64,000 nucleotides of DNA, from the NCBI GenBank assembly GCA_963556695.1, contig CAUWAG010000014.1, positions 1 to 64,000 on the forward strand. Reading direction: 5' to 3'. The stretch comes from Anthostomella pinea (taxonomy: Eukaryota; Ascomycota; Sordariomycetes; Xylariales; Xylariaceae). Below, piece after piece: positions 33,151 through 44,396 of the stretch. Position 1 is the first letter of the stretch, and each line of letters opens with the position of its first letter. The position numbers and the translations under genes are program-made. The notes below the pieces were generated by a model that was given only the letters and a program-made list of their open reading frames with translations, had not been told where the DNA came from and made no database searches.

Positions 33151-35254
33151 ATGAATCCCAGTGGCTCTGAAGAGTCCCAGTTGACTCAAGAGAAGAGCAA
33201 CAAGTCCTACACCTACGATGGTGTCAAGGGATGGCGTGGCTACAGGATACTCCGGCCTTGTCGGGGCATGTATCACTATATTCGATGCCGACTGCCATAC
33301 TACGCCACTGACATTACTGATGCATTCACCTATCGTACGGTTGCCAGCATCATCTGGATGTACTTCGTTAAGTCACTCGCCAACACCAGACCCCTGATGT
33401 CCATTACATACACTAACATCTTCAGCTTACTCCCCGCCCTGGCCTACACCCTCGACATGACCAGACGAACCGGCTACTTCTACGGCGTCAACGAGGCGCT
33501 CTTCGTCTCCGCCCTGGCTGCCATGGTCTTCAGCCTCCTATCCGCGCAGCCCCTGACCATCGTGGGCATCACGGGGCTGATCTCGCTGTTTAACTACACC
33601 ATCTACGACATCATCAGCGTGTACGACATCGCACTGTACCCGCGGTTCATGGCCTGGACGGGCATCTGGGCAGCCATATTCCACTGGCTAGTGGCCGGCT
33701 TTAATGCTTGCGATAACATGCGCTATGTGACGGATTTCTCGAGTGAGAGTTTTGGGCTGTATGTTGGGATTATCTATATGAGTACCTACCCCTATCCGAG
33801 AGATTTCAACCTGATGTGTTATTGACCGGACTCAGTCAAGGGAGTGGAAGAGCTCGTCAACGAGTTCACCGACTCCGGGAACTCCCCAGGGCTACCTGAG
33901 CTGCTTGATCGCAATCCTCTACTTCGGCTCGGTGTACGGTCTAGAGAAACTCGGAGCCAGCATTCTGTGGAAGCCATGGTTCCGTGGCATCCTGTCAGAT
34001 TATGCCTACGTCGTAAGTCGCTTCTTTACCTCCCTAGTAACCACGTCATCTCTTCTAGCCACGCTTCTTACCGAATGCTAATTGAATAGCTCACTACCTT
34101 GTTCTGGGTGGGCTTCTCCCATATCCCTGGCAATCTGCAGAATACGGACATTTCCCAAATCCCGACGGGCGCCCCTTTTCACCCAACCCAACCGCGGAGC
34201 TGGTTGCTGGACTTCTGGAATCTTGAAATCAAATGGGTATTCGTGGCCTTGCCATTTGGGTTCCTGGTGATGCTGTTATTCTACTATGATCATGTACGTC
34301 TCTGCCATGTTTACCAGCTGTATGTGTGCCTCCAGTGGGCTGACCAATACCAATGCAGAACGTCAGCAGTATCACAGCACAAGCTCGCCAATTCCCTCTC
34401 AGGAAGCCAGGAGGTTTCCACTGGGACTTCTTCCTCCTTGGCTGCCCGACATTTGTCTCCGGTATCCTCGGTCTTCCCCTGCCCAACGGGCTAGTCCCGC
34501 AGGCACCGGTCCATACTGATTCGTTGACGGTCTATGAAACTCGAGTGAAGATCATCCCAACGGTCGAAGGGGAACAGACAGAGATTCGACGTCCTGTCAC
34601 CGGAGCGACTGCAGTTGTGGAGCAGAGGGTAGCCCACTTCGTCATGGGCTTGGCTCTCATCGGTACCATGACAGGGCCGCATACTTACAGTCCTGCATAC
34701 AATGCCCGCAGCCGTGTTCGCCGGGGTCTTCTTCGTCGTCGGTGTAAGTCACCACCACTCCCCTGAGTCCATCTATTAACGAAGACCAATCTGCACGGTG
34801 GGGATCAATAGAATCCAACGGCATAGTCCAAAAGCTGATCTACCTCAGCATCGAAAAGCGCTTCATCCAGCGCGACGACCCGCTGCTAAGCGGCAGCCGC
34901 CTCAAGACCATCGCCTACATCAGCCTGCAGCTCTTCGGCGTCGCCATCACGGTCGCTATCTTCCAGAGCATCGCCGCCATTGGCTTCCCGGTGCTGATTA
35001 TCCTGCTTATCCCGCTGCGGGCGGTGCTCATGCCGAAGTGGGACACGCTGCATGAGTTGCAGGTCTTGGATGATCTGACTGCTAGTAATGAGGTTGTGCT
35101 TGCTAGTCTGGGAGGCGCGCCGGTGATGGCGGAGCATACGCGGAGGGGGATTGGGGGTTGGAGAGGAGGCGGAGCGAGGAGAGGCATGGGGTGCATAGAC
35201 AGAGAGTTGGAAGCATTGCTCGTTGAGCAGCAGGCGTTGGAGGCGTGGCTTTGA
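33151..35254 (+). CDS. BOR1-type HCO3/borate anion transporter, two one-base frameshifts
   Basis: Exons 33151-33781, 33836-34012, 34090-34293, 34359-34741 and about 34812-35254 encode a protein of about 611 residues of the SLC4-like anion exchanger family. Fungal members such as yeast Bor1 export borate at the plasma membrane. Seen features: SYTYDGVKGWRGYRILRPCRGMYHYI split as SYTYDGVKGWRGYRILR then a run of helices, AQPLTIVGITGLISLFNYTI, TTLFWVGFSHIPGNL, LPLPNGLVPQAPVHT, TVLHTMPAAVFAGVFFVVG, and a cytosolic C terminus. Frame is lost at 33884-33887 (CCCC where CCC would restore NSQGYLSC) and again near 34680-34685. Exon lengths sum to 1838, exactly two bases over 612 codons. Either the gene is inactive or the assembly has two extra bases. 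Confidence 0.8.
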
Positions 35255-35748
35255 TCCCTGGAGCCTTGGCAGGATTATGGCAGATTCAGAGGTGACGGTC
35301 CACTCATCAACAGGGTGGAATGCCCGCCTTGTGGTCCCTTTGTTCTTGACATCGTGCACTGCTCGGAAAGCAGACAAGAGGCAACTTGAGGCGAACCTTT
35401 CACTTTGAAGGGCACCGAGCGAAAGAAACGGCTAGATTAGGTACTTGAACAATGTTTGATATGCAGTCATACAACAGAGATGCAGCTCGATGCGAAAGAA
35501 CCATGATTTTGGATGCCTGGACAAAAGTCAAGGTGGCTCTCAAAGAAGAGAAAAGCCCAAATTTCATCAACTACCCCTGAAGAAGCTTGCTAGTCGCCCC
35601 GGGGCATGCCTTTCCATAAATACTTGTATGAAGCTTGAGATTCCATTTCGAAACAAATCCCTACCACTTTATCAAGCCCCGAGATCTTATACCTACACAC
35701 ATACATCCCAACTACACTATTTCCACACCTCCAATCACACCTCACACC
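35255..35748. other. Intergenic, promoter of the next gene
   Basis: No gene is recognised. CATAAATACTTG near 35615 could be a TATA-like element for the gene starting at 35749. Confidence 0.4.
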
Positions 35749-36555
35749 ATGGACAGCCTCACCCAGGATGTATGGGCCAAAGTCACGGGTGCGGCGTCCA
35801 AAATGGCGCAGTGGTCAGACTGGCTCCATGAATACATCAAGGCCCACGGTCTCTTCAAGCCGATCATGATATTCATGTTCGTAGGCCAGCTGGTCCAGGT
35901 CCTCGGGTGGTGTTTCGCCCTCATCTGGTGCCACCAACAAAGTCGAGCGCAGGCCACCGCTCCGACCAGAGTCCCAAACAGAGGCCTCACCATTTCCCCC
36001 CGAGCGAAAGCCGCCCCAGTCACCGCCCACTCCAAGCCCCTGCCCGCCACCACCTCTCAACCGGACCACAAGACAGCAGCCATCCCACCCGCCAACAACA
36101 GCAAGCCGCATCCCCTTTCCCAGACCACCACTATTACTTACCACGACGCCCCCGACGCCCCCTCCATCACGACCAACGATGCAGACATCACCCCCTCCAC
36201 CACCCCCGAGTATCCTACTCCCCATCAGCCCCTGATCAAAAAATGCCGCTATCGCACCCGCACCCGCCCCCTCTCCCGCTTCCGCCTCGACGCCGACGGC
36301 ACCCTGTCGCGCTACTGCAAGCTGTGTCCGGACTTCGACCGCGTGCCGCAGCAGCCGCTGCCGGGCGAGCACCCCACCCCGTTCCACACGCGTGTCCTTC
36401 GAGGCTGTCCCCCGGGGCTCGGGTGGGATCCGCCGGCGGGTTCGGTGCCGTTGTTTTGTCGGGCGGAGGGGTCGGATGAGGAGGATGGTGTGGAGGGTGA
36501 TGAGGGGATGAAGGATGAGGAGATGATGAACGGGGAGTGGTGGGAACAGGGGTGA
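35749..36555 (+). CDS. Hypothetical protein with one membrane segment
   Basis: The frame encodes 268 residues from ATG 35749 (context CACCATGG, good for fungal initiation); the frame is open 114 bases further upstream but that part looks like leader. A hydrophobic stretch about residues 34-60 (IMIFMFVGQLVQVLGWCFAL) can span a membrane. A Pro/Thr/Ser-rich linker follows (about 65-165), then a conserved-looking block with YCKLCPDFDRVP and LRGCPPGLGWDP and an acidic Glu/Asp-rich tail. The Cys pair and the surrounding order suggest a folded C-terminal module. I do not recognise a family. The single-exon frame and coherent codon use make a real gene likely. Confidence 0.55.
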   Translation: MDSLTQDVWAKVTGAASKMAQWSDWLHEYIKAHGLFKPIMIFMFVGQLVQVLGWCFALIWCHQQSRAQATAPTRVPNRGLTISPRAKAAPVTAHSKPLPATTSQPDHKTAAIPPANNSKPHPLSQTTTITYHDAPDAPSITTNDADITPSTTPEYPTPHQPLIKKCRYRTRTRPLSRFRLDADGTLSRYCKLCPDFDRVPQQPLPGEHPTPFHTRVLRGCPPGLGWDPPAGSVPLFCRAEGSDEEDGVEGDEGMKDEEMMNGEWWEQG

Positions 36556-36993
36556 TGGGAGAAAGGAAAGGGGAGACGAAATGATGGAGGTGATGGAGGC
36601 AAGGAAGGGATGGGACGGGGTGGACTGACTCGACGTGCGAGGCTCGTGGTTTGAGGTTGCTGTTGCGAGGGAACCGGGAGGCGAGGTTCACAGGAGGACC
36701 ACCTCCACGGGGGTGAATCTCACAAAGTTTACTTGCTCGGGGGATACTCCCTCAGAACTTAACTCTTCGGGATCGCCATCTCAGGGGCTGTTGTACACCG
36801 GGTCTGAGACGACTAGCTCCATTTATGCACTGCAATTGGGTCAGTCTTCTCGTCGACCGTATGCATAATCTGGATTGGCTGTTCCTTTGATCTCACCTGC
36901 AGGAGTGGTCTCTGTACCTGTGCAAAGGCACTGCGGTGTCTGATGCTAAGGGCACGGAGATTCGACCGAACACTGTTGTCTACCTAGGTAGTA
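36556..36993. other. Intergenic, nothing recognised
   Basis: G-rich sequence continues from the acidic tail of the upstream gene, then ordinary intergenic DNA between convergent genes. Confidence 0.4.
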
Positions 36994-38585
36994 TCACCCT
37001 AGTGATCGTAATTCGTCAATACTTATCTGGTTGTTCCATTTGCATACGCGGGGCGTTTCGTTAAGATCTGTCTTATTATTAAGCGCAGAGATATAAGTCA
37101 GCGTATCCCCGTTGAGTGAAGCTAAGCTAGTCTTCCCGATATGACTCCTATTTCTGTGAATATCTGCCTGTCCAGATAATGGGCTGAGCACGACCATTAA
37201 CCCGATAGACATCAAATCCTCCGCCGGCCATCCTAGTTGCCCCGTTCCATCTCGATCATACGCTCCGTTAAAAGAGCGCTCGTCAAGATCGCGCGTCTCG
37301 TCTTCTGGTCGAAAGGCTCTCGATATTGTGCGCAGATTTAAAGGTCCATTGTCGAGACTTGATGGGATGGGAACTCCGTGCATCTTCGTATGCGTACTCG
37401 AGAGCCAGCCGCCCTTGGAAGATTTGTACCGATCGGGCAGCGCAATGAGCATTTCCAGCGCTGCTTCCGAATCAGCATATTGATCACACTGTTAGTTTTT
37501 GTACGCCACGTTGGTGGAAGCCCTAAACTTACGAATAATTGGTTCTACGTCAAGTCGTTGTCCTGGTCCGTGTTCGACACGAGGCGTCCTATCTTCCAGA
37601 AGTCCAGACGTACTCGATCTCACCGGATGCTGGCGATAAGCAGGTCCATGCCTCACATCGGAAGTTGGAGGTCTTGTAAGGCGTGGGCGTATGTCCTTGA
37701 AAAGGTCGAAATGTGGGTCATAGTCCACGTACGAGCCATCGTGATCACCATCACAGGTCATCGACCACCCCCCACGGCTTCCGAACTTGGGCTCGATGGC
37801 CTCGCAGAATGCCTCGTATTCCTCCCAGAGGGCTTTTGAGATACCGGACGCTTGTCTTTCGGCTCGCATGTCTGCCTCTTTGGCCTCATTTTCCGCTTGG
37901 GCTGCATTCCGACGTTGTACTAGGGCCTCCAATTCAGTCTCGATGCTTCGCTTCATGTCCTCTAGTTTATGGGTCCGCGACGTGTCAATTTCCAGGGCTT
38001 TGGTCAGCGGGTACATTCGCTTTTCGTTGGCGCTCTTTTGCAGTGTGCGGAATAACTTGCTCCCGGGGAAGGACCCGTTTCACCGAGGATTTGGGAGCTG
38101 GCTGCTGCAGTACGATTCGGCGAGCTGGTTATTTCCATGGGATCATATCGTGAGCCAGTATCGGGGTTGCCATGCGCGGAATCATCAGACATCTTGCTGT
38201 CTGTGGGTAGCGCATCGCGGTTCTTTCCTCGCATCGTTTCGCGACTGTCCAATTCTCCAAGGGGTCTTCCCTTTTCGCTGTCAGATTCGTCGCCGGATGA
38301 GTAGTTGTCCTGAACATCGTGATCCTCGTCGATGGAATCCTGCGACGTATCCATCATGCCGATGTCGCTCTCTGCATCGTCCATGTTATTGTCGCTCTCT
38401 GCATCGTCGTTGCCATTGCCACTCGGGCACGAACTGGATGGAGTGGTAGCAGCAGATCCAGTCAACTGTGAGACATCATTGTCGGCCTCGCTGGCGGGCA
38501 GGTTGCGCAATGCCTCGGCGGCTCCGGTGGTCGCCCAGAAGTCGCCAAGCGGATGTGGAAGACGGTAAGCCTTCGGTCTCGGCAT
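36994..38585 (-). CDS. Hypothetical acidic/coiled-coil protein, frame break inside
   Basis: Three minus-strand blocks appear to be one gene. Block 1 (38585-about 38060) starts MPRPKAYRLPHPLGDFW and is an acidic, Ser/Asp-rich disordered stretch. Block 2 (38050-about 37530) has a coiled coil (KLEDMKRSIETELEALVQRR, EAKEADMRAERQ) then WEEYEAFCEAIEPKFG. Block 3 (about 37463-36994) starts EMLIALPDRYKSSKGG. Blocks 2 and 3 join through an intron beginning GTAAGTTTAG at about 37533. Blocks 1 and 2 are in different frames with a TGA between and no good intron, so one base may be wrong or the gene is broken. No family recognised. No membrane segment or signal peptide is seen. Confidence 0.5.
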
Positions 38586-39324
38586 TTTGGCAGTCGGTGC
38601 AGTAGGTATGGTGATTTATGTCAAGTTCAACCCATGCATGATTTGCAGTCGAAAGGGGCAATCACGCCGTGGCCAGTCCAGTCAATAATGCTTGGAGCCG
38701 TACCAGATGACTGAACAATGCAGATGACGGCAACGTGTGTTTAGGCAAAATGAGTTGAGGCGCAGGCGATGAACTATTGTGCTGTGAGATTGATATCGAG
38801 TTAGCCTAGGGGTTCCATGAATGGTGGTTGGGATGCTGCCAGGTGTAGAAGAGCAGTGGCGAGAGGTGCAGGTGTCCACCAGCGGCCGAATGAGTGAGGA
38901 CCTCAAAATGCCTGAGGTGAGTAATGAGAAGTCACTGCCTCCGTCAACATCCACATGTACTACCTCCTTATCTACCAACCTTAGTTGCTTCCCAAGATGC
39001 CGTCTGTCTGCATCAACCGCAGTCGGCCAAGATATCTCTTTAAGCACTCAATCGTCCACTTTCCCTTCAAGCCAGGAGATGCAAGCATCTACCCCGTTCT
39101 CACGAAGGCAGAATGAGGCACCGTAGTCAGTCAGATGCCTGTATCAGAAAGGTGCAGGGTCGAAAGGATCACTCTTCCGCCTTTCCATGTCCCCCTGGCG
39201 AAAGTAAGACATCGACACTGATTGAGCAAATAGAATAGGGTGACGGCACCGCACGGGGTATCATCGAGTGTCATGCATCTATCCAGACATTATCAGTACA
39301 GACCACTCCCAAATTGCATGTCCA
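38586..39324. other. Intergenic, nothing recognised
   Basis: Separates two minus-strand genes. Short frames on both strands overlap and lack family features. Confidence 0.4.
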
Positions 39325-40335
39325 TCATGACAACAAGACGGCAAACGACCAGCTCATATCCGCAGCATGCGACTTCTTCAAGCCCGTCTTCATCCAGCAT
39401 GAGTGCTCGGATCCCGTATCGCCCTCAAGGTACCCCCACCCGCAGCCGGTACAGTCGGATGTGCCTGCGCAGTTCGTCATACAGTCCAGCATGCTCTGCG
39501 TCGGTACATTTCGTATATCCGTCGCCTCGTCTGAGCTGTAATCGATGCCGCAGATGCGCATAAATGACTTCTCCGAGCCGGGCACCTGGTATGCGGTCCC
39601 GTTTGCTGCTGGGCAGTCGATCTGCGCGCCGCCTGTGGGTTCTGCTGTGGATGCCGTCGTTGTTATTGTCACGGTCGGGGAACCGGATTCTGTGGCTGAG
39701 GACGACCCGCCTGTTGTCGATGCGCCGAAGGGTGTCGTTGATGATGATGGGCTGTTGATGCGTTAGCGATGCAAGTGCCTTCAGCAATCGAAACCAAGTT
39801 CAAAGACTAACTGGGATGCTGCAACGTCCTTGGAACCACCATTGTTCTGGCTGCTCACGCCAACCCCAGCACCCACGCCAATCGCCACGATGAGAACGAC
39901 TATTATAAGTGCGAGTAGCGTCCAGAACCAAGGCCTCCGCAGTCCCAATATCCTCTTGTCTGACCCAGTCCTCCGGTCGCTCGGCGGCGGCTCAAACGCC
40001 CCTCCGACGGCTAGTGGCCGTTCAGATCGTATTGTCGGACTTGGAGGAGGCGTCTCGTCGCCGAGCCACGCAGTAGGATTGCCATGGTTGCCATGGTTGC
40101 CATGATTGCCATGATTTCCTGCGGCTGGCGCGAAATACGCGTTCGACGCTTGCTTCAGTTCATTGAAGTCTCGCTGGGCGAAGTAGTCGAAACCGCGAAA
40201 CTCGATAGGGGCTTCCTTTTCTGGCGCAATGTCCTGCGTATGCAGTGTTGGCGGTGATGGATGCTGCTGCTGTTGCGGGCGGCCTAGACCCGGCTGGTCG
40301 GTCGCCATGGGTTGCTTCTTCTTGTCGGTCGGCAC
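39325..40335 (-). CDS. Single-pass membrane protein with PAN/Apple-like Cys domain
   Basis: Exons 40335-39812 and 39751-39325 (60 bp intron) encode 316 residues. The N-terminal cytosolic part is Pro/Gln-rich and contains four tandem GNH units (about residues 73-85). A strong membrane helix follows (WFWTLLALIIVVLIVAIGVG, about 134-153). Then comes a Ser/Thr-rich stalk and a C-terminal domain with Cys pairs: IDCPAANG, FMRICGIDY, DCMTNCAGTSDCTGCGWGY and CWMKTGL. That pattern fits the PAN/Apple or WSC-like extracellular modules common in fungal surface proteins, thought to bind protein or carbohydrate. No signal peptide is seen; the helix would act as a signal anchor with the Cys domain outside. 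A later ATG at 40308 is an alternative start. It appears intact. Confidence 0.72.
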
Positions 40336-41529
40336 GTCGCTATCATTGCCGTCGGCTCATTCTCTGTCGTCCGAATTGCTGCGTCTTCCTCGACTATGCT
40401 TTCGGGCAGCTGCCAAGTCAAAGGAGTGAGAGAAGAGAAGGTGAAATGATCGGACGGCGGCACAAAGAGCACACCAACTGCTGCAGTCGCTCGCTTGCTG
40501 TTGCAAATGCTGACGATGCAGTGCAACAGGAGTGCAGCCGCAGAGCAACGCGAAATGGAGCACACGAAGGATTCGGGAAGAATCCTACGCAAAGCCACCC
40601 AACGCCCAGGGGGCCAGGATGCGTCATTCGTTGCACTGTGCCACCCCGTTCGCGCCAATGACGTTCCTGTCGACCCCCGGCTCGCAGTCCGAATGCAATC
40701 TCGCGAAATCGCAACCAACCTTCCTCCTTGGGATCCCTGCTTCACGTGGCGCATCCTGCGATCCTTGTACCTGATGCTTGATCTGGCAGTCTGGGTGGCG
40801 GTCACCGCCGGCCAGACAACGTGGTCGGCCGACCGTATCCATTGGCCTGGGTCCTGGGACGTGTTCGAGATCAACTCGGTGGTTGTCATGATGGGTTTTC
40901 ATTGCCGACGACGACGAGGCCCTGGAGTGTAAGCCATGGTGGTGCTACGACATGCTCTGTATCTGACCGAGAAGAGATCCACGAAAAGCGTCGCGGCAGC
41001 ACTTTCAGCGGTGTCAATTGAGAGCCTGCGATGAGCCTGCGATGGCGCTCATGAAATCCGGCCAACCGGCCGACAATAGTGCGTACATGGAGCTTCCCGG
41101 GTGACGATGCCCGATCGTGTCGATGACTGGCGCATCACGATATGGGGATGGCGAGCAGATGATGCTGAAGCATCAGAGCACGGTAATGAGATGACACAAT
41201 TGAGGACATGGGCCTCAGGTCGGATGGCATACCAAACGGCTTTTGAGATGCGCGTCCGGCAGCATACTACAGGCGCGCGGATAACGACATCGCCACTACG
41301 AAGGTGTTATCGGGGAGCAACCAGCATTGCTTCACGACGGGAATTGGAAACATTGAAGCGTAATGGAGGCGGCGAGGTTCGAGGACCTATAACGCCATTC
41401 TGGTAACGGACATATGGGCGGAGCGTTCCCAGTGGTAGGATGGGGCAAGTGCCGAGCGACTCCTCGAATCTCATATGGATATTATACTCGAGTACGACGT
41501 GTCGTCATCTTCAACCGGCAACACGATCT
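40336..41529. other. Divergent intergenic region
   Basis: Long frames exist on both strands around 40284-40932, but they overlap each other, have no family features and no matching codon pattern. I do not call them genes. Confidence 0.4.
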
Positions 41530-41536
41530 TATATAG
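41530..41536 (+). promoter_or_regulatory. TATA box of the DUF8021-like gene
   Basis: TATATAG lies about 105 bp before the ATG at 41636, a usual distance for a fungal TATA-containing promoter. Confidence 0.5.
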
Positions 41537-41635
41537 GGACTTCCGAAGGACGGAGAGCCTGACTCCTGATTTCTCCTGGAGATCGCTCCCAACTTGGAAC
41601 CATTTGAGACAGGTTGAGCAACAAGCCGAGCCAAC

Positions 41636-42470
41636 ATGCCCACCACCATGCTTCCCACGATCATTGTCCTGGGCCTCTTCGCCTGCCCAGGCGCAGCCCA
41701 ATGCACGCGAGCCCTGCTCACCGCAGCAACAGACAGCCTCCTCGCAGCCCAAACCGACGGTGCCCCCGACACCCTCGGCACCGCAGCCGGGCTGACCTAC
41801 CTCGAACAATTCAAGCCCGCCGATTTCACGACAGGCATCCTATCGATAGCGGTACACGTCGACTTCAACCGCAGCCTGCACGACACGATGCAGTGCGCAA
41901 CCTACACCGAGATAATCGCCGCGAGGAACACCACGCACCCCTACGTCATCGGCGCGCAGATGCACATCGGCGCCGACGACGGCCAGATCGCCAACATCAG
42001 CACCCTGGTCACGGACGCCGGCGACTGGCTGTTCAATGCCACGGGCACGTTGTACTGGGCCTCGCGCGAGAAGTGGGAGCCCATCCCCGAAGACCGGCGG
42101 GATAGTCGCGCAGTGATACAGGCGGCAGCGGACGCTTATGCGGATTTGTTTGATGATAAGACGGTTGTGGTGCCGTGGGGCTCACCTTGCGCGAGGCTGG
42201 AGGGGGGCTCTTATACGGGGTCTGGGGCGGCGAGTGATCGGTGTGATGTTGGGATTCCTGACGGTATATTCTGATTCCTGAATTTCTAGCATTGTAGTTT
42301 GGGTACTGACTTTCGTTAAGGGTTGTGCTGACGAACTGCCGCTATGTGATTGATGAGGATTTCGGATGTCTTTATTGATTTTGTTACCTTGCCTGATAGC
42401 CACGAGTTCCGTGTTGAGAAGGGTGAGGTTCGCTTTGTTCATACCTTGATTGTGATGGATGAGTGAGGGC
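41636..42470 (+). CDS. Secreted DUF8021-like protein, 3' part frameshifted
   Basis: From ATG 41636 a signal peptide (LPTIIVLGLFACPGAAQ) is followed by TRALLTAATDSLLAAQ and then a block common in fungal secreted proteins of the DUF8021 group: IAVHVDFNRSLHDTMQCATY, EIIAARNTTHPYVIG, then WGSPCARLEGG and CDVGIPDG. Function of the family is not known. After 42262 the expected C-terminal strands are still readable (VLTNCRYVIDEDFG at about 42318-42355, then FIDFVTLPDSHEFRVEKG to VHTLIVMDE ending near 42470), but they are in other frames. A possible intron at 42262-42312 does not restore frame by itself, and a second break lies near 42360. The 3' part is probably decayed, leaving a truncated secreted product of about 212 residues. 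Confidence 0.68.
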
Positions 42471-42990
42471 TTGGTCAGTGAGGTATGGGGTATAAGGGGG
42501 TATACTGTACGTATGGTACACTGAACACTAAATCTGGTAACAGCGCAGCTCTTGCGCCATCCCCTATACTTATTCACCCATATTTATTTCAAGAGAGAAA
42601 TATAAATACTCATGTGGGAACAGGCTTGAACGATCAATCATAATACTCGAGTATGGGGTCAAGGTTATGATGTTGCTGATGGTTGGATTGAGAGGAATCT
42701 AGCTGGACTCGAAGGTCTGGCCAAGTGCCCTCTCAATCCACTATCTTATCTTATCTAATCATACATGTGGGTTCTGGTACAGATGGTTTGCAGTCTGGAA
42801 TCGCATGGATCCAACAACTCAAGTAATTTGCTATGAAGAGAGCTACTAACTTTGCTAAAGAAACACAATAAACATGCTATAAATAGAGCTCCTAACTTTC
42901 CTATAAAAACACAACCAAGCTAAAAATAATAAAAAACCCGATCTCATCTCTGAACCTACCTGGTTGGAAACCATGAAGTCTAAGAGAAAC
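42471..42990. other. Intergenic, nothing recognised
   Basis: Moderately AT-rich sequence between the DUF8021-like gene and the ancestral 3' end of the SprT-like gene. Confidence 0.4.
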
Positions 42991-44375
42991 CTACCGTAGC
43001 AGAGAAGCGGTGAAAATCGAAGCGGCTACTGTGACGGCCTGCACAGACCTTCCCACATGACAAGTGGATACTTCCCAATAGGGGAAGGATCTGACCAGAG
43101 GATCCCCTTAAAGGGGCAACCTCCCACTGTACCTATCTCTCTCTCTCTTCCTTTCCTCTCTAGTTTTGATATTCTCGTCAATAGAGTAATAGCTGCTTGC
43201 TGCAGGCCATTTCCCAGCTCCTCAGTATGCTCGCCGTGACAGCTACTGCAACGCCAATCATAGCAGATATTGACATATTAACACCGCGTTGGCGCTTTTG
43301 GGCGTCGGCGATGTCCTGTTGAACTATAGCGAGTTTTTGTTGAATGTTAGCTAGTTCCATTTCAGAGGCATTCTGTGCGGTTTGAGCTAACGCTTCCTTC
43401 TCAATACGGTCGAGTTGCTCCTTTTGGAGAGCGTCCCGTTTGGAGCGAAGTTCATCCGCATGCTGATTATGGCTTGCCTGAAGAGTGTCCAGCCTCTTTT
43501 GGAGAGCGGCATCTCTTTTTTCGCTGGCCGCCTCGAGTTTCTGGAGAGCTGCTCCGCCTTCTAGTTGCTTGGCTTCGTACTCTCTCATCTGCGCCTTTAG
43601 TATATCTATACTTTTATTAGTTTTGTTCCGGGACCTAATCAGCTCGTCCAAAGCGTCTTGGACCTCCTCTTTTTCCTCTTCCCACACAGCCATGTGCCTG
43701 TCGAGATCCTTGGCCTCACCATCTAGGCGCATCTCTATCTCCTTACTCACTTCCTGTAAAGAGTCGACGTCTTTCTTGTCCTGGGAAACAAATTTCTTAG
43801 GGTCTTTGTAATATTTCAAACCTGCAAAGAGCACCGGGTCGAGAGACTCGCAAGTTTGGAGGATATAGTCGTTTGTATCCTTCCAGGCGGGTCCGTGGCC
43901 TCCACCGTTTTCCTCTTCGTACAGGTCTATCGTGTCATCATGTTCCGGGTCCATGTACAGCAGAAAGAAAGCGTGGATCATCTCATGAATCAGTGTATTC
44001 AGGCTGTAGAGGCGACTGGTAATATATAGCTTGCGTGGTTTGCCGGTGCGACTTAGTGTCCCATAAATAGTGATCGACGCGCGTGGCGGGTTGAACGACT
44101 TATTCTGCGTGATAGCTAGATCCCTTTGGTGTTCTTTGTGGTAGTATGGGTTGAATTACAGGTCGATCAAAAGTCCGTTTGATGACTCGGTGAGATACCC
44201 GGAGAAGAATGCATTATCGACGCCTTAAAGAAAGGGCCACATGTCGGAGATACCCGGGTTCTCGGCAGGAGACTGCTGAAACTCTTTGATGAGCTTTGAC
44301 ATGCCTTTGACGCGGAGTTCCGACCCATGCAACACGAAATCCAATAGCTCAACAGGCCCATGAGACTTCAACTTA
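42991..44375 (-). pseudogene. SprT-like zinc metalloprotease with coiled coil, disrupted
   Basis: Reading minus strand from about 44375, a SprT-like domain shows LIHEMIHAFFLLY (the HExxH zinc site, about 43990) and GGGHGPAWKD (third zinc His). A long coiled coil follows (43800-43330, for example KRDAALQKRLDTLQ), ending in a hydrophobic segment (SISAMIGVAVA). SprT proteins such as Spartan cut DNA-protein crosslinks, but this coiled-coil plus tail-anchor layout suggests another role. Lesions: TAA near 44227 (after MWPFL) and TAA near 44157 (after LLIDL), both explained by CAA to TAA, and the 212 bp solo LTR at 43030-43241 within the last codons. Joining across the LTR at its duplication gives a frame ending at TAG 42991-42993. 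The N terminus is lost at the LINE fragment starting 44397. Confidence 0.75.
43030..43241 (+). mobile_element. Solo LTR, 212-bp family, duplication GCTAC, inside SprT-like gene
   Basis: A 212 bp unit, TGTGACGGCC ... CTCGCCGTGACA, is flanked by GCTAC at 43025-43029 and 43242-43246. It equals the copy at 4942-5153 in length and inverted ends. It interrupts the final codons of the SprT-like gene, so that the altered reading frame runs about 64 bases into the LTR before a stop. Confidence 0.93.
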
Positions 44376-44396
44376 ACGTGGTGGCTTCTGTTACAT

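Noticed and set aside
40284..40932. A gene on either strand (201 and 145 codons)
   Set aside because: The frames overlap on opposite strands, neither shows a family motif, signal peptide or good intron sites, and both fit chance in GC-rich DNA.
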